Assembly: GCF_004297125.1 (NCBI RefSeq)
Contig: NZ_SCVD01000040.1
Location: forward strand, 202,292 to 266,291
Length of the DNA: 64,000 nucleotides
Direction: 5' to 3'
Source of the DNA: Phenylobacterium sp.
GTDB lineage: Bacteria > Pseudomonadota > Alphaproteobacteria > Caulobacterales > Caulobacteraceae
Position 1 is the stretch's first letter. Every line of letters begins with the position of its first letter. The translations under genes and the position numbers were made by a program. Of this stretch, positions 27,392-37,905 are shown one piece after another. Under the pieces are notes generated by a model, which was not told the DNA's origin, searched no databases, and saw only the letters and a list, made by a program, of their open reading frames with translations.

Positions 27392-28723
27392 TCAGGCCAT
27401 CTTGAAGCGGATCGGCAGGCGCTTGGGGCCGTTGACGAACACGGCCTGGCTGTTGGCCGGCGCGCCCGCCAGCTCGACGGATTCGAGCCTGGGGATCAGC
27501 TCCTCCCAGAGGATCCGCATCTCCATCTTCGCCAGGTGCTGGCCCAGGCACAGGTGGGCGCCGTAGCCGAACGCCAGGTGCCTGTTGGGCTTGCGGTCCA
27601 CCCGGAACTCGTCGGGCGCCTCAAACACCTCCTCGTCGCGGTTGCCCGAGGCGTAGCAGAGCATCAGCCAGTCGTTCTGCTTCATCTGGCGGCCGGCGAA
27701 TTCGGTGTCGGCGGTGACGGTGCGCATGAAGGTCTTCACCGGGGTGGTCCAGCGGATGGACTCGTCCACCAGCCCCGGGATCAGCGACGGGTCGGCCTTC
27801 AGCTTGCGGAACTCGCCCGGATTCTCGGCCAGGGCCCACATGGCGCCGCCCGTCGAGGACGAGGTCGTGTCGTGTCCCGCGGTGGCGACGATGATGTAGT
27901 AGCTCATCGCCTCCAGGTCGGAGATCGGGGCCCCGTCGATCTGGCTGTTGGCGATGACGCTGGCCAGGTCGTCGGTCGGATCCTTGCGCCGCGCCTCGGA
28001 CAGCGCCCGGAAGTAGTTCGAGAAATCGACGATCACCTGGAAGTCGAAGTCGCGGTCCGGGGCATTGACGAAGGTCGCCGCCTCGCCGCCGCGGCCCAGC
28101 TCCGGATCCGCCGCGCCGAACAGCTCCTGGGTCAGCTTCAGCATCCGGGGCTCGTCCCCCTCCGGCACGCCCAGGATCTCCATGATCACATGCAGCGGGA
28201 AGTGCAGGGCGACCTCGTTGACGAAATCGCACTCGCCCCCCTTGGCGGCCATCTTGTCGACCGCCCCGCGGGCGATCACCCGGATCCGATCCTCCAGTTT
28301 CTTCAGGTTCTGCGGCATGAACCAGGCCTGGGTCAGGGCGCGGTACTTGTGGTGATCCGGCGCGTCCATGTGGATCAGGGTCCGCAGCAGGTGCGGACTG
28401 CCGCCCATCATCTCCCGGACCTTCCTGTCCACGGCGATGCTGGTCAGGGTCGGCGAGCGGTCGCCGTTGTGGAACAGGTCGTTCTGGCGGCTGATCTCCA
28501 GGATGTCGGCGTGCCGGGTCGCGACCCAGAACGGGTCGACGCCCTCGATCTTGGCGACCCCCATCGGCTCGTTCTCGCGCAGCCAGCGATAGGTCTCGTA
28601 GATCGTGCCGTCGGCATAGGCCGCGGGCGTGCCCAGGCTGTCGGCCAGGGGTTGCGGAATCCGGTGGTCGGTGGCGGTCATGACGCCCATCGCAAATTCA
28701 TCGCCGGCCTGACGCGAGGTCAC
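27392..28723 (-). CDS. Cytochrome P450
   Basis: 443 residues from a GTG start with GGGAGG about 11 bases upstream; ATGs 33 and 42 bases further in are alternatives. The haem-thiolate motif FGYGAHLCLG (385-394, Cys392), oxygen-activating AGHDTT (282-287) and ESIR of the ExxR motif (321-324) are all intact. A soluble bacterial class I P450 that needs ferredoxin partners not seen here. First gene of the operon with the phosphotransferase and DUF6285 genes. The substrate is unknown; terpenoid, steroid or alkyl compounds are typical of such clusters. Confidence 0.93.
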   Translation of the reverse strand: MTSRQAGDEFAMGVMTATDHRIPQPLADSLGTPAAYADGTIYETYRWLRENEPMGVAKIEGVDPFWVATRHADILEISRQNDLFHNGDRSPTLTSIAVDRKVREMMGGSPHLLRTLIHMDAPDHHKYRALTQAWFMPQNLKKLEDRIRVIARGAVDKMAAKGGECDFVNEVALHFPLHVIMEILGVPEGDEPRMLKLTQELFGAADPELGRGGEAATFVNAPDRDFDFQVIVDFSNYFRALSEARRKDPTDDLASVIANSQIDGAPISDLEAMSYYIIVATAGHDTTSSSTGGAMWALAENPGEFRKLKADPSLIPGLVDESIRWTTPVKTFMRTVTADTEFAGRQMKQNDWLMLCYASGNRDEEVFEAPDEFRVDRKPNRHLAFGYGAHLCLGQHLAKMEMRILWEELIPRLESVELAGAPANSQAVFVNGPKRLPIRFKMA

Positions 28724-28823
28724 GCGGGACGACGCCTCCCGTTGTTCTTATCGTGGGCCGAGTTGATACCCCCACGCGACGGCCCGCAAGCATGACCGCG
28801 CGTCAACCGGAGGCGCCAGACCG
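28724..28823. promoter_or_regulatory. Divergent promoter region of P450 and CrtC-like genes
   Basis: 100 bases between divergent starts. It contains the inverted repeat CGTGGG (28752-28757) and CCCACG (28771-28776) with a 13-base spacer, which could bind a shared regulator. Single copy, so weak evidence. Confidence 0.3.
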
Positions 28824-29897
28824 ATGCTGACCAAGGGCGATGACTACCCGATCCACCAGACTCCGGAGCCCATCGCCTATGCGGGGTCGGACCGGAATTT
28901 CTACGACCGCTATTTCTTCAACGCCTACTCGGCCGACGGCTCGGCCTTCGTGGCGGTGGCCTACGGGGTCTATCCGGCGCTGAACGTGGCCGACGCCCAC
29001 ATCGCCATCGTCAAGGACGGCAAGGAGCGCTGCCTGCACGCCTCGCGCGTGCTGGGCCTGGAGCGGATGGACCTTCAGGTCGGGCCGATCGGCATCGACA
29101 TCCTGGAGCCGCTGCAGAAGCTGAAGGTGACGGTGGCCAGGACCGAGGGGATCGCCGGCGAGATCGTCTTCGAGGGCCGCGCCTTCCCGATCGAGGAGCC
29201 GCGCTTCGTCAAGCGCAACGGCCCACGCCTGTTCATGGACTACACCCGCCTGACCCAGAACGTGCGGGCCTCGGGCTGGCTGGAGGTGGACGGCGAGCGG
29301 ATCGAAGTCTCGGGCTGGGTCGGCACCCGCGACCGGTCCTGGGGCATCCGGCCGGTGGGCGCGCCCGATCCGCAGCCGACGCCGGGCGCCGGGATCACCG
29401 GCTTCTTCTGGCAGTGGTCGCCGCTGAACTTCGCGGACCGCTCGGTCTATTTCCACATCAACGCCGATCCGGACGGCAAGCCCTGGAACACCCGCGCGGT
29501 GATCCTGGAGGACGGCGCGGGGCCGGAGGGCGGCTATCACACCGACGCGGCCACCATGGCCACCGAGCTCATCCCCGGCACCCGGCACGCCAGAGGCGGG
29601 GTGCTGACCATCCCGATGGAACAGGGCGCGGCGACGGTGAAGATCGAGCCGGTGGCGACGTTCCTGATGCGCGGCATCGGCTACGGCGGCGAGTGGCGGC
29701 ACGGGGCGCTGAAGGGCGAGCTGGCCGTGGCGCGCGAGGACTTCGATTGCGAGACCTTCGACCCCAACGACCCGGGCAACCTGCACATCCAGGCGATCAG
29801 CCGGGCGACCCTGTCGGTTCCCGGCCAGGAGGACCAGCAGGGGGTGGGCGTGTTCGAACAGCTGATCCTGGGGCCCTATCGGCCGCTCGGCTTCTAG
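28824..29897 (+). CDS. CrtC/AttH-like lipocalin-fold protein, hypothetical
   Basis: 357 residues with no signal peptide. The segment GWVGTRDRSWGIRPVG is typical of large double-lipocalin proteins related to hydroxyneurosporene dehydratase (CrtC) and AttH. Such proteins bind or hydrate hydrophobic terpenoid-like molecules. Divergent from the P450 operon, 100 bases apart, so both may handle the same lipophilic compound. No activity can be assigned. Its stop is immediately followed by the stop of the convergent tadC gene. Confidence 0.75.
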   Translation: MLTKGDDYPIHQTPEPIAYAGSDRNFYDRYFFNAYSADGSAFVAVAYGVYPALNVADAHIAIVKDGKERCLHASRVLGLERMDLQVGPIGIDILEPLQKLKVTVARTEGIAGEIVFEGRAFPIEEPRFVKRNGPRLFMDYTRLTQNVRASGWLEVDGERIEVSGWVGTRDRSWGIRPVGAPDPQPTPGAGITGFFWQWSPLNFADRSVYFHINADPDGKPWNTRAVILEDGAGPEGGYHTDAATMATELIPGTRHARGGVLTIPMEQGAATVKIEPVATFLMRGIGYGGEWRHGALKGELAVAREDFDCETFDPNDPGNLHIQAISRATLSVPGQEDQQGVGVFEQLILGPYRPLGF

Positions 29898-30860
29898 CTA
29901 GCCGTTGGCCATTATCCTCATCACGCGGACGATGGCCGGCAGCATCAGGGAGCCCAGCAGCGCCGGGAAGATGAAGAGGATCAGCGGGACGGTCAGCTTG
30001 GCCGAGAGGCCCAGCGCCTTTTCCTCGGCGCGCAGCATGCGCTTCACCCGCATGTCGGCGGAGAACACCGAGAGCGTCTCGCCCAGGCTGGTGCCCATGT
30101 CCTCGGCCTGGCGCAGCATGGTGGCCAGGGCGCGGGCGTCCTCGATCCCCAGCCGCTCGGCGAAGGCGGTCCAGGCGTCCTTCCGCGCGCGGCCGGCGCG
30201 CAGTTCCAGGACCAGGAAACGCAGGTGGACCGTGAGGTTCGGGTAGCGGCGCTCCAGCTCCTCGGTCACCCGCGTCACCGCGGCGTCCAGCGACAGGCCG
30301 GCCTCGACCGAGGCCACCAGCAGGTCGAGCAGGTCGGGGAAGCCCTCGGAATACTCGCGCTCGCGCGTGGTCTTTCGGCTGTCCAGCACCTTGTCGGGGC
30401 CATAGAGCGCGACCAGCGAGACGGCCACGGCCATGGCCAGGGCGCCCAGGTTCCCGCCCTTGTGGTTGATCATCATCGGCAGGACGAGGATCACGGCCAC
30501 GGTCGCCAGCGCCAGCGCCACGGCCTTCACGCCCAGGAAGATCACCGGGGCTTCCCGGCTGTAGAAGCCCGCCTGCGTCAGCCGTGAGCGCAGCACCGAG
30601 ACCTTCGCCGGGTCGCGGACCGCGCTCTGCTGGCCCAGCCGGCGTACGGTCGAGAGGACCTGGGCGACGACGACGCCGCCGGTCTTCTCCACCAGGGGCT
30701 CGGCGCGGGACCGGCCCCCCGAACCCGTCGCGGCGCCCGACAGGCGGCTGCGACGCAGCGAACGGACCCGAAGTTCGCCGGCGCCCACGATGGCCAGGCC
30801 GCCGAGCGCGCCCACGGTGAGCACCAGGCCCACCACATAGATGATGGTTTCGAGATTCAT
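29898..30860 (-). CDS. tadC: Type II/IV pilus inner-membrane protein TadC
   Basis: 320 residues with an N-terminal membrane segment, two central helices and a C-terminal hydrophobic helix (LTVPLILFIFPALLGSLML), plus the T2SSF domain core EGFPDLLDLLVASVEAGLSL. Acts with TadB as the inner-membrane platform of the Cpa/Tad pilus (CpaH in Caulobacter). Last gene of the operon, 4 bases after tadB. Confidence 0.92.
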   Translation of the reverse strand: MNLETIIYVVGLVLTVGALGGLAIVGAGELRVRSLRRSRLSGAATGSGGRSRAEPLVEKTGGVVVAQVLSTVRRLGQQSAVRDPAKVSVLRSRLTQAGFYSREAPVIFLGVKAVALALATVAVILVLPMMINHKGGNLGALAMAVAVSLVALYGPDKVLDSRKTTREREYSEGFPDLLDLLVASVEAGLSLDAAVTRVTEELERRYPNLTVHLRFLVLELRAGRARKDAWTAFAERLGIEDARALATMLRQAEDMGTSLGETLSVFSADMRVKRMLRAEEKALGLSAKLTVPLILFIFPALLGSLMLPAIVRVMRIMANG

Positions 30861-30864
30861 CGGG

Positions 30865-31824
30865 TCAGACCCGCATGTCGATCATGCGCCGCATGATCAT
30901 GTTGCCCAGGAAGACCCAGAAGCCGAGGCCGGCGAGGCTCCATCGCACCACCGGCTCGTCGATCACGTCGCCATAGAACTTGGGCGAAATCACCAGAATC
31001 GCGCCCAGGGCCACGAACGGCGCCGCGGTCAGGATCATCGCCGAAGCGCGGCCTTCCGACGAGGCCGCCTTGATCTTCAGGCGCATCTTGTGGCGTTCGC
31101 GCACGGTGTTGGCGTTGAGCTTCAGCAGGCCGGTGAGGTTCCCGCCCGTCTTCTCCTGCAGCCGCACGGTGGCGGCGAAGAGGTCGATGTCCGCATGCTG
31201 GCACCGCTCGGACATCCGCTCGACGGCCTGCTCCAGGGTGGCGCCATAGGCGATCTCGTCGGCGGCCATGCCGAACTCGGTGCCGATGGGGTCGCTCATC
31301 TCGCGTCCCACGAGGGTGACCGCGGTGGGCACCGGGTGGCCCGCCTCGAGCGAGCGGACGATGATGTCCAGGGCCTGCGGAAGCTGGTGCCCCAGGGCGG
31401 TGTTGCGCTTCCCCGCCTTGATCTTCAGGAAGCCCAACGGAACGATGACGCCGCCCAGGAGCGCGCCGCCGGCCAGGCCGATCGGCGTCCGCGTCAGAAG
31501 ACCCAGGCCCACGCCGCCGACGATCGTGGCGGCCGCCACGTACATCAGCCACTTCCGCTGGTCGTAGGGCAGGCCCGAGGCGACGATGAGGCTGGAGAGC
31601 CAACGCAGGCTCTGCGAGCGCGACCCCGAGGCGGTCAGGCCGCGCTGCTTGCGCAACTCCACCACCAGGGCCGAGACGCCTTCGACCTTCTCGCCCACCC
31701 TCAGACGCTGGTTCAGCTTGCGCTTCTGCGTGGCGACCGACAGCACGCCGGTCAGGCCCTGCACCAGTGCGAACACGGCGGCGCCGATCATCACCATCAC
31801 GATGGTCTTGGCGTCGATCTCCAT
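30865..31824 (-). CDS. tadB: Tad pilus inner-membrane protein TadB
   Basis: 319 residues: N-terminal helix (TIVMVMIGAAVFALVQGL), central membrane pair, T2SSF domain with LGHQLPQALDIIVRSLEAGH and EKTGGNLTGLLKLNANTVRER, and C-terminal hydrophobic segments. Platform protein for pilus assembly (CpaG in Caulobacter), working with TadC and the CpaF ATPase. Lies 3 bases after cpaF. Confidence 0.93.
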   Translation of the reverse strand: MEIDAKTIVMVMIGAAVFALVQGLTGVLSVATQKRKLNQRLRVGEKVEGVSALVVELRKQRGLTASGSRSQSLRWLSSLIVASGLPYDQRKWLMYVAAATIVGGVGLGLLTRTPIGLAGGALLGGVIVPLGFLKIKAGKRNTALGHQLPQALDIIVRSLEAGHPVPTAVTLVGREMSDPIGTEFGMAADEIAYGATLEQAVERMSERCQHADIDLFAATVRLQEKTGGNLTGLLKLNANTVRERHKMRLKIKAASSEGRASAMILTAAPFVALGAILVISPKFYGDVIDEPVVRWSLAGLGFWVFLGNMIMRRMIDMRV

Positions 31825-31827
31825 CGT

Positions 31828-33221
<1,394 letters not shown>

Positions 33222-33222
<1 letters not shown>

Positions 33223-34418
33223 CAGGCGGCCTTTGCGGAGGCGTCACGCCGCGGCGGCTGCGCGGCCAGTCGTTCGACGAGGGTCTGGACGTCCTTGACG
33301 ATCTTCGATTTCGGCCGGTGCTGGGCGATGGGGCCGCCCAGGTTGGCGGAGGCCGCGGCGGCCTCCCAGTCGGAGCTGACGCCGGCCTCGGCCTTGCGCT
33401 GCAGCGCCTTCTCGGCCTCGGTCATGGAGGGCGCCGGGCCGAACATGCGGCTGGCCAGGCGGTTCAGCACGATGCGCGGGCGCAGCCCGGTCGACAGGCC
33501 GTCCTCGATCTCGTCGGAATAGGCGCGGGCCGCCAGCAGGGCCGGCACCGTCAGTTCGGAGATCACCAGCACCTCGTCGCAGCCCGACAGGGCGTCCAGG
33601 GTCCACGACCGGCGGTGACGCGGCAGGTCCAGGATCACGTACTCGTAGACCTCGCACGCCACCTCCAGCATCCGCAGCACCGCGTCGCGGCCCACGGCGT
33701 CGAAGGCCGTCGGGTCGCGGACGCCGGCCATCAGGTCGAGGCCCTTGGAGACCGGGGTCACGAACGCCTGCAGCATGGCCGCGTCGATCCGGTCGGCGGC
33801 GTGGCCGAAGTCGGCGAGGCGGGTGGTGGGCGCGCAGCCCAGATAGGCGGCGGCCGCGCCGTCCGCGAGGTTCAGGTCGACCAGGCAGACCGACTTGTCC
33901 TTGCCGCCCTGCACGGCGAGGGCGTGGGCGATCTCGATGGCGATGGTCGTGGCGCCGGCGCCGCCGACGGCGCCGGTGACGCCCCAGCAGCGCGACGCCG
34001 ACTCGGAGGGCGCCGCCGCCACGGGCTGGGCTTCGGCCAGCAGGGCCAGGACGGCCGCCTTCAGATCCTCGGGCGTGTAGGGCGCTTCCAGGATGTCGGC
34101 CGACTCGAGCCTGAGCAGGTTGCGCACCAGGCCGGCGGGCAGGCTTTCGCCCAGCATCAGCACCGGGGGCGCGGCGCGCAGCGCCGAGAGCGCCTTGACG
34201 CAGGCGGCCAGCGCCGGCGCATCCCACGCGTCGGCGTCGATCAGCACCAGGTCGACGGCGCCGGGCGGCAGGTTCTCCAGGCTGGAGGCCGAGCCCATCT
34301 CGAACGCCGCCCCGGCCAAGGGTCCGTCGGCCAGCGCGCGCAGGCTGGCGCCGAGGGCCAGGATGCGGCGGCCCAGGATCAGGTCGGCGGAAACGGAGGC
34401 GGACTTCGAACGCAGCAT
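33222..34418 (-). CDS. cpaE: Tad pilus localisation ATPase-like protein CpaE (TadZ)
   Basis: 398 residues: N-terminal degenerate receiver-like domain (VDLVLIDADAW) followed by a ParA/MinD-like domain. The P-loop reads TGAVGGAGATTIA: the deviant Walker A lysines are replaced, as in other CpaE proteins (GGVGAS). It places the pilus machine at a cell pole in Caulobacter. The ATG at 34418 comes 8 bases after the cpaC stop; the longer open frame upstream is out-of-frame cpaC. No cpaD lies between cpaC and cpaE, unlike the Caulobacter crescentus operon. Confidence 0.9.
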
Positions 34419-34426
34419 TGGACTCT

Positions 34427-35770
34427 TCACTTGACCGGGGCGCCTTTGCCGTCGTCCCGCGGCAGGGACTTGTCGAGCGCGGCGCCGTTGAGGAACAGGT
34501 CCTTGGCGGACGGCTCCTTGCCCGGCAGGGAGTCCACCGCCTTGACCTGGCGGTCGGCGGGCGTGGAGAGCCGGGGCGTGACGAGGATCAGCAGCTCGCT
34601 CTCGGCGCGCTTCCAGCGGGCCGAGCGGAACAGCGCGCCCAGCACCGGCAGGTTGCCCAGGCCGGGCAGCTGCTGCACGCCGTTCTCGTAGTTGTGCTGG
34701 AACAGGCCGGCCATGGCGAAGGTGTCGCCGGGCCGCAGTTCCAGGGTGGTCGCCGCGCGGCGCACGGTGAGGGCGGGAATGACCAGGCCGTTGATGGTCA
34801 GCGAGTTGTTGAAGTCGAGCTGGCTGACCTCGGGTTCCACGTTCAGCCGGATCCACCCGTTGTCCTGAACATTCGGCGTGAAGTTGAGCTTGACGCCATA
34901 GGGGCGGAACTCGATCGCGACCTTGCCCAGGTCGGCGGGCACCGGGAACGGGAATTCGCCGCCGGCCAGGAAGCTGGCCTTCTGGCCCGAGATGGCCACC
35001 AGGTTCGGCCGCGCCAGGGTGCGCAGGGCGCCCTTCTCCTCCAGCGCGACGAGCTGGCCCTCGAGGTTCAGGCCGCCGATCGTGCCGCGGCCGGCGACGA
35101 GGCCATGGGGCGAGTTCGCTCCGACCAGGCCCTGGCCGGTGATCAGGGCGAAGTTGTCGCTGATGGCGCTGATGTTGATGCCCATGTCCTGCAGGGCGGA
35201 ACGGCTGGCCTCGAGGATGCGCACCTCCAGGATCACCTGCTGGGAGTTCTGGATGGTGAGGCGCGAGATGACCGCCTCCGGGGCGTATTTCTCGGCGATC
35301 TTCTCGGCGCTGCCCTGGACTCCGGAGTTGGAGATCTCGCCGGTCAGCATCAGCACCTCGCCCAGGTTGCGCACCCGGATGGGTTCGCTCGGGAAGGCGG
35401 CCGTCAGGTCCTGTTGCAGGCCTTCGGCGTCGTAGCCGACGCGGATATCGATCACTTCCGAGAGCTGTCCGCGGCGGCTGTAGACCAGCATGTTGGTCGA
35501 GCCGAACTCGATGCCCTGGACGTAGAAGCTGGACTCCGACGTCGCCGTGACCTTGGCGATCTCGGGCTGGGCGATGACGATCCGCGACGCCGGGCCCGGC
35601 AGGCGGAACTGCAGGGACTTGTCGCGCGGCACGTGGATCGTGCGGCGCATCACCGGCTCGCTGGCCAGCGTCTGCGCAGCGGCCGGCGTCACGGTGACCC
35701 CGGCCGCGGCCAGGAACAGCCCCACCAGGGCGCTGAGGACGGTGCGGGAGATGCTCGACATGGCGGTCAT
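34427..35770 (-). CDS. cpaC: Tad pilus outer-membrane secretin CpaC (RcpA)
   Basis: 447 residues with a signal peptide (cut near AAA-QT). A pilus N-terminal domain (SLQFRLPGPASRIVIAQPEI), a BON-like segment and a C-terminal secretin domain with VPGLGNLP-like QQLPGLGNLPVLGALFRS are present. Forms the outer-membrane pore for the pilus. Four bases after cpaB. The usual outer-membrane partner CpaD is not encoded next to it. Confidence 0.93.
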   Translation of the reverse strand: MTAMSSISRTVLSALVGLFLAAAGVTVTPAAAQTLASEPVMRRTIHVPRDKSLQFRLPGPASRIVIAQPEIAKVTATSESSFYVQGIEFGSTNMLVYSRRGQLSEVIDIRVGYDAEGLQQDLTAAFPSEPIRVRNLGEVLMLTGEISNSGVQGSAEKIAEKYAPEAVISRLTIQNSQQVILEVRILEASRSALQDMGINISAISDNFALITGQGLVGANSPHGLVAGRGTIGGLNLEGQLVALEEKGALRTLARPNLVAISGQKASFLAGGEFPFPVPADLGKVAIEFRPYGVKLNFTPNVQDNGWIRLNVEPEVSQLDFNNSLTINGLVIPALTVRRAATTLELRPGDTFAMAGLFQHNYENGVQQLPGLGNLPVLGALFRSARWKRAESELLILVTPRLSTPADRQVKAVDSLPGKEPSAKDLFLNGAALDKSLPRDDGKGAPVK

Positions 35771-35774
35771 GGTC

Positions 35775-36668
35775 TCAGCTCGTCGCGGTGGCGGCGGATT
35801 GCGCGGGCGCCGGCGGCGCTGCGGAGCGTTTCGAGGCCGGGCGGGAACGCTTGGCCGGCTCGCCTTCGATGATCAGGATGGCGGAGTAGGTCCGCGCAGG
35901 GCCGCGGGCGCCGCTCGCGGCCGGACGACCGCCTCCCAGGAAGTCGGCCGTGCGAAGCGGCGGCGCCTTGGCGATCTCGGCGGCGCCGTTGCGGCGCAGC
36001 GCCAGCGACAGTTCGCCCAGGCTGGAGGCGATCGACAGCTTCTGGGAGTCCTCGACCGAGACCTCGATGGTCGCGGTGTTGGGGCTCGCCGGCTTGTTGG
36101 AGGTGGGGTCGGCGTTGAGGTCTACCCCGAGGACGCGGACGTTCTGGACCACGACGTAGGAGATGTAGTTGCGCTGTTCGCCACCGGGCGTCAGGTCGCG
36201 CATCAGCACCACGTCGACGTGGTCGCCGGGCAGGGCGTGGCCGCCGACGCCCGAGGCGTCGTTCACCTTCAGGGTGTAGGCGCGCATGCCGTCGGTGATC
36301 TCGGCGGCGACCGACGGCCGCGCGCCGGGGCCGGACAGCTTGGCCGGCAGCAGCGCTTCGCGCGACGCGAGGGGGACCAGCACCACCGGGGCGCCGCCGC
36401 GGTCGGCCGCCAGGGCCTGGGCGACGGTCGTGAACGAGCCTTCGGGGATCGCGTTGGTCGGAACCTTGATCACCGTCAGCATGCCGGCGTCGAGTTTCTC
36501 GCCGTACTTGAGGGCGCGGGACGCCACCACCACGGGCTCGCCCTTGGCTTCGATGCGGAGCGGGGTCTTCGAGGCGGACGCGTTGGGCAACGCGATCTTG
36601 GCGACGAAGAGAGCTCCAAGCCCCAGGACCGCCGAAGCGGCGAGGCTGACGATGGTTACGACGCGCAT
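35775..36668 (-). CDS. cpaB: Tad pilus periplasmic protein CpaB (RcpC)
   Basis: 297 residues. A single N-terminal membrane anchor (IVSLAASAVLGLGALFVAKI) is followed by a SAF domain (VVVASRALKYGEKLDAGML) and the CpaB C-terminal region GHALPGDHVDVVLMRD; the Ala/Pro-rich tail is variable. Periplasmic part of the pilus channel, interacting with CpaC. First gene of the operon; 182 bases separate it from the divergent aldo/keto reductase gene, where its promoter must lie. Confidence 0.92.
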   Translation of the reverse strand: MRVVTIVSLAASAVLGLGALFVAKIALPNASASKTPLRIEAKGEPVVVASRALKYGEKLDAGMLTVIKVPTNAIPEGSFTTVAQALAADRGGAPVVLVPLASREALLPAKLSGPGARPSVAAEITDGMRAYTLKVNDASGVGGHALPGDHVDVVLMRDLTPGGEQRNYISYVVVQNVRVLGVDLNADPTSNKPASPNTATIEVSVEDSQKLSIASSLGELSLALRRNGAAEIAKAPPLRTADFLGGGRPAASGARGPARTYSAILIIEGEPAKRSRPASKRSAAPPAPAQSAATATS

Positions 36669-36850
36669 GCGCTGGACCTGGCCCGTAAATCTCTAGTTAT
36701 CTCGGCACGTTAACGACGTCCGCCTTGCGATATCCTCAACGCGTTAGGTGAATGGCGCGGTAGGGATTGTGGCGAAGCGACGCTATCCGCTGGCCTGCGG
36801 CCGCGGCGCGGGGCTAGGTTCCGCGCCGGAGAACGGACGGAGATGGCCGG

Positions 36851-37780
36851 ATGAAGGTGCGCAGGCTCGGGAATTCGGGGCTCAAGGTCAGCGTGGTCGG
36901 CCTGGGCTGCAACAACTTCGGCATGCGCATCGACGCGGCCCAGACGCAGGCCGTGGTCGACGCGGCCATCGAGGCGGGGATCACCCTCTTCGACACCGCC
37001 GACGTCTACGGCGGGACCAAGTCGGAGGAGTTCCTGGGCAAGGCGTTGGGCAAGCGGCGGCGCGAGATCGTGCTCGCCACCAAGTTCGGGATGCCGGTCG
37101 GCGGCGACCCGAAGAAGCGCGGCGGCTCGCGCAAGTGGATCATGCAGGCGGTCGAGGACAGCCTGCAGCGTCTCGGGACGGACTACATCGACCTCTACCA
37201 GCACCACCAGCCCGACGCGGACACGCCGGTCGACGAGACGCTGCGGGCGCTGGACGACCTCGTGACCCAGGGCAAGGTCCGCTACCTGGGCAACTCCAAC
37301 TACACGGGCTGGCAGATCGCGGACGCCGATTGGACGGCGGCGGGCGGCAGCCGGTTCGTCTCGGCGCAGAACCTCTATTCGCTGCTGGAGCGTGACGTGG
37401 AGCGCGAGGTGCTGCCGGCCTGCGAGCATTTCGGCCTGGGCTTCCTGCCGTTCTTCCCGCTGGCCTCGGGCCTGCTGTCGGGCAAGTACAGGCGCGGCGT
37501 GGCGCCGCCGGAAGGCACGCGCCTCCAGGCCTGGGGCGCCCGCGGCGAGGCGGCCCTGAACGACGCCAACTTCGACAGGGTCGAGGCGCTGGAGGCCTGG
37601 GCGAAGGAACGCGGCCACACGATCCTGGAACTGGCGTTCGCCTGGCTGCTGGGCCACCCGGTGGTGTCCTCGGTGATCGCCGGCGCCACCACGCCCGAAC
37701 AGGTGCGGACCAACGCCGCCACCGCCGAATGGCGCCTGACGCCGGAAGAGGTCGAAGAGGTCGGCAAGCTGGTGGGCTGA
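36851..37780 (+). CDS. Aldo/keto reductase
   Basis: 309-residue TIM-barrel NADPH-dependent oxidoreductase. The catalytic tetrad is recognisable: Asp48 and Tyr53 in FDTADVYGG, Lys78 in LATKFG, His119 in QHHQPD. Reduces an aldehyde or ketone; closest in style to the potassium-channel-beta/YghZ-like group. GGAG lies 9 bases before the ATG. Stands alone between the pilus operon and an intergenic inverted-repeat element. Confidence 0.92.
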   Translation: MKVRRLGNSGLKVSVVGLGCNNFGMRIDAAQTQAVVDAAIEAGITLFDTADVYGGTKSEEFLGKALGKRRREIVLATKFGMPVGGDPKKRGGSRKWIMQAVEDSLQRLGTDYIDLYQHHQPDADTPVDETLRALDDLVTQGKVRYLGNSNYTGWQIADADWTAAGGSRFVSAQNLYSLLERDVEREVLPACEHFGLGFLPFFPLASGLLSGKYRRGVAPPEGTRLQAWGARGEAALNDANFDRVEALEAWAKERGHTILELAFAWLLGHPVVSSVIAGATTPEQVRTNAATAEWRLTPEEVEEVGKLVG

Positions 37781-37791
37781 CTCAGATATCT

Positions 37792-37893
37792 TCATCCCCG
37801 CGCATGCGGGGACCCAGACTTGCCTTCCGCAGGGCGATGGGCGGCTAGAGACGCTGGCAAGAACAGCCTGGGTCCCCGCATGCGCAGGGATGA
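37792..37893. repeat. 102-bp MITE-like element with 26-bp terminal inverted repeats
   Basis: The left arm 37792-37817 (TCATCCCCGCGCATGCGGGG, then ACCCAG) and the right arm 37868-37893 are inverted copies matching at 25 of 26 positions, with 50 bases between. Each arm holds its own small palindrome, GCATGC. It sits directly before the CoA transferase gene, whose GGAG ribosome site (37896-37899) lies just outside the right arm. Confidence 0.75.
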
Positions 37894-37905
37894 GCGGAGC
37901 TTTAA

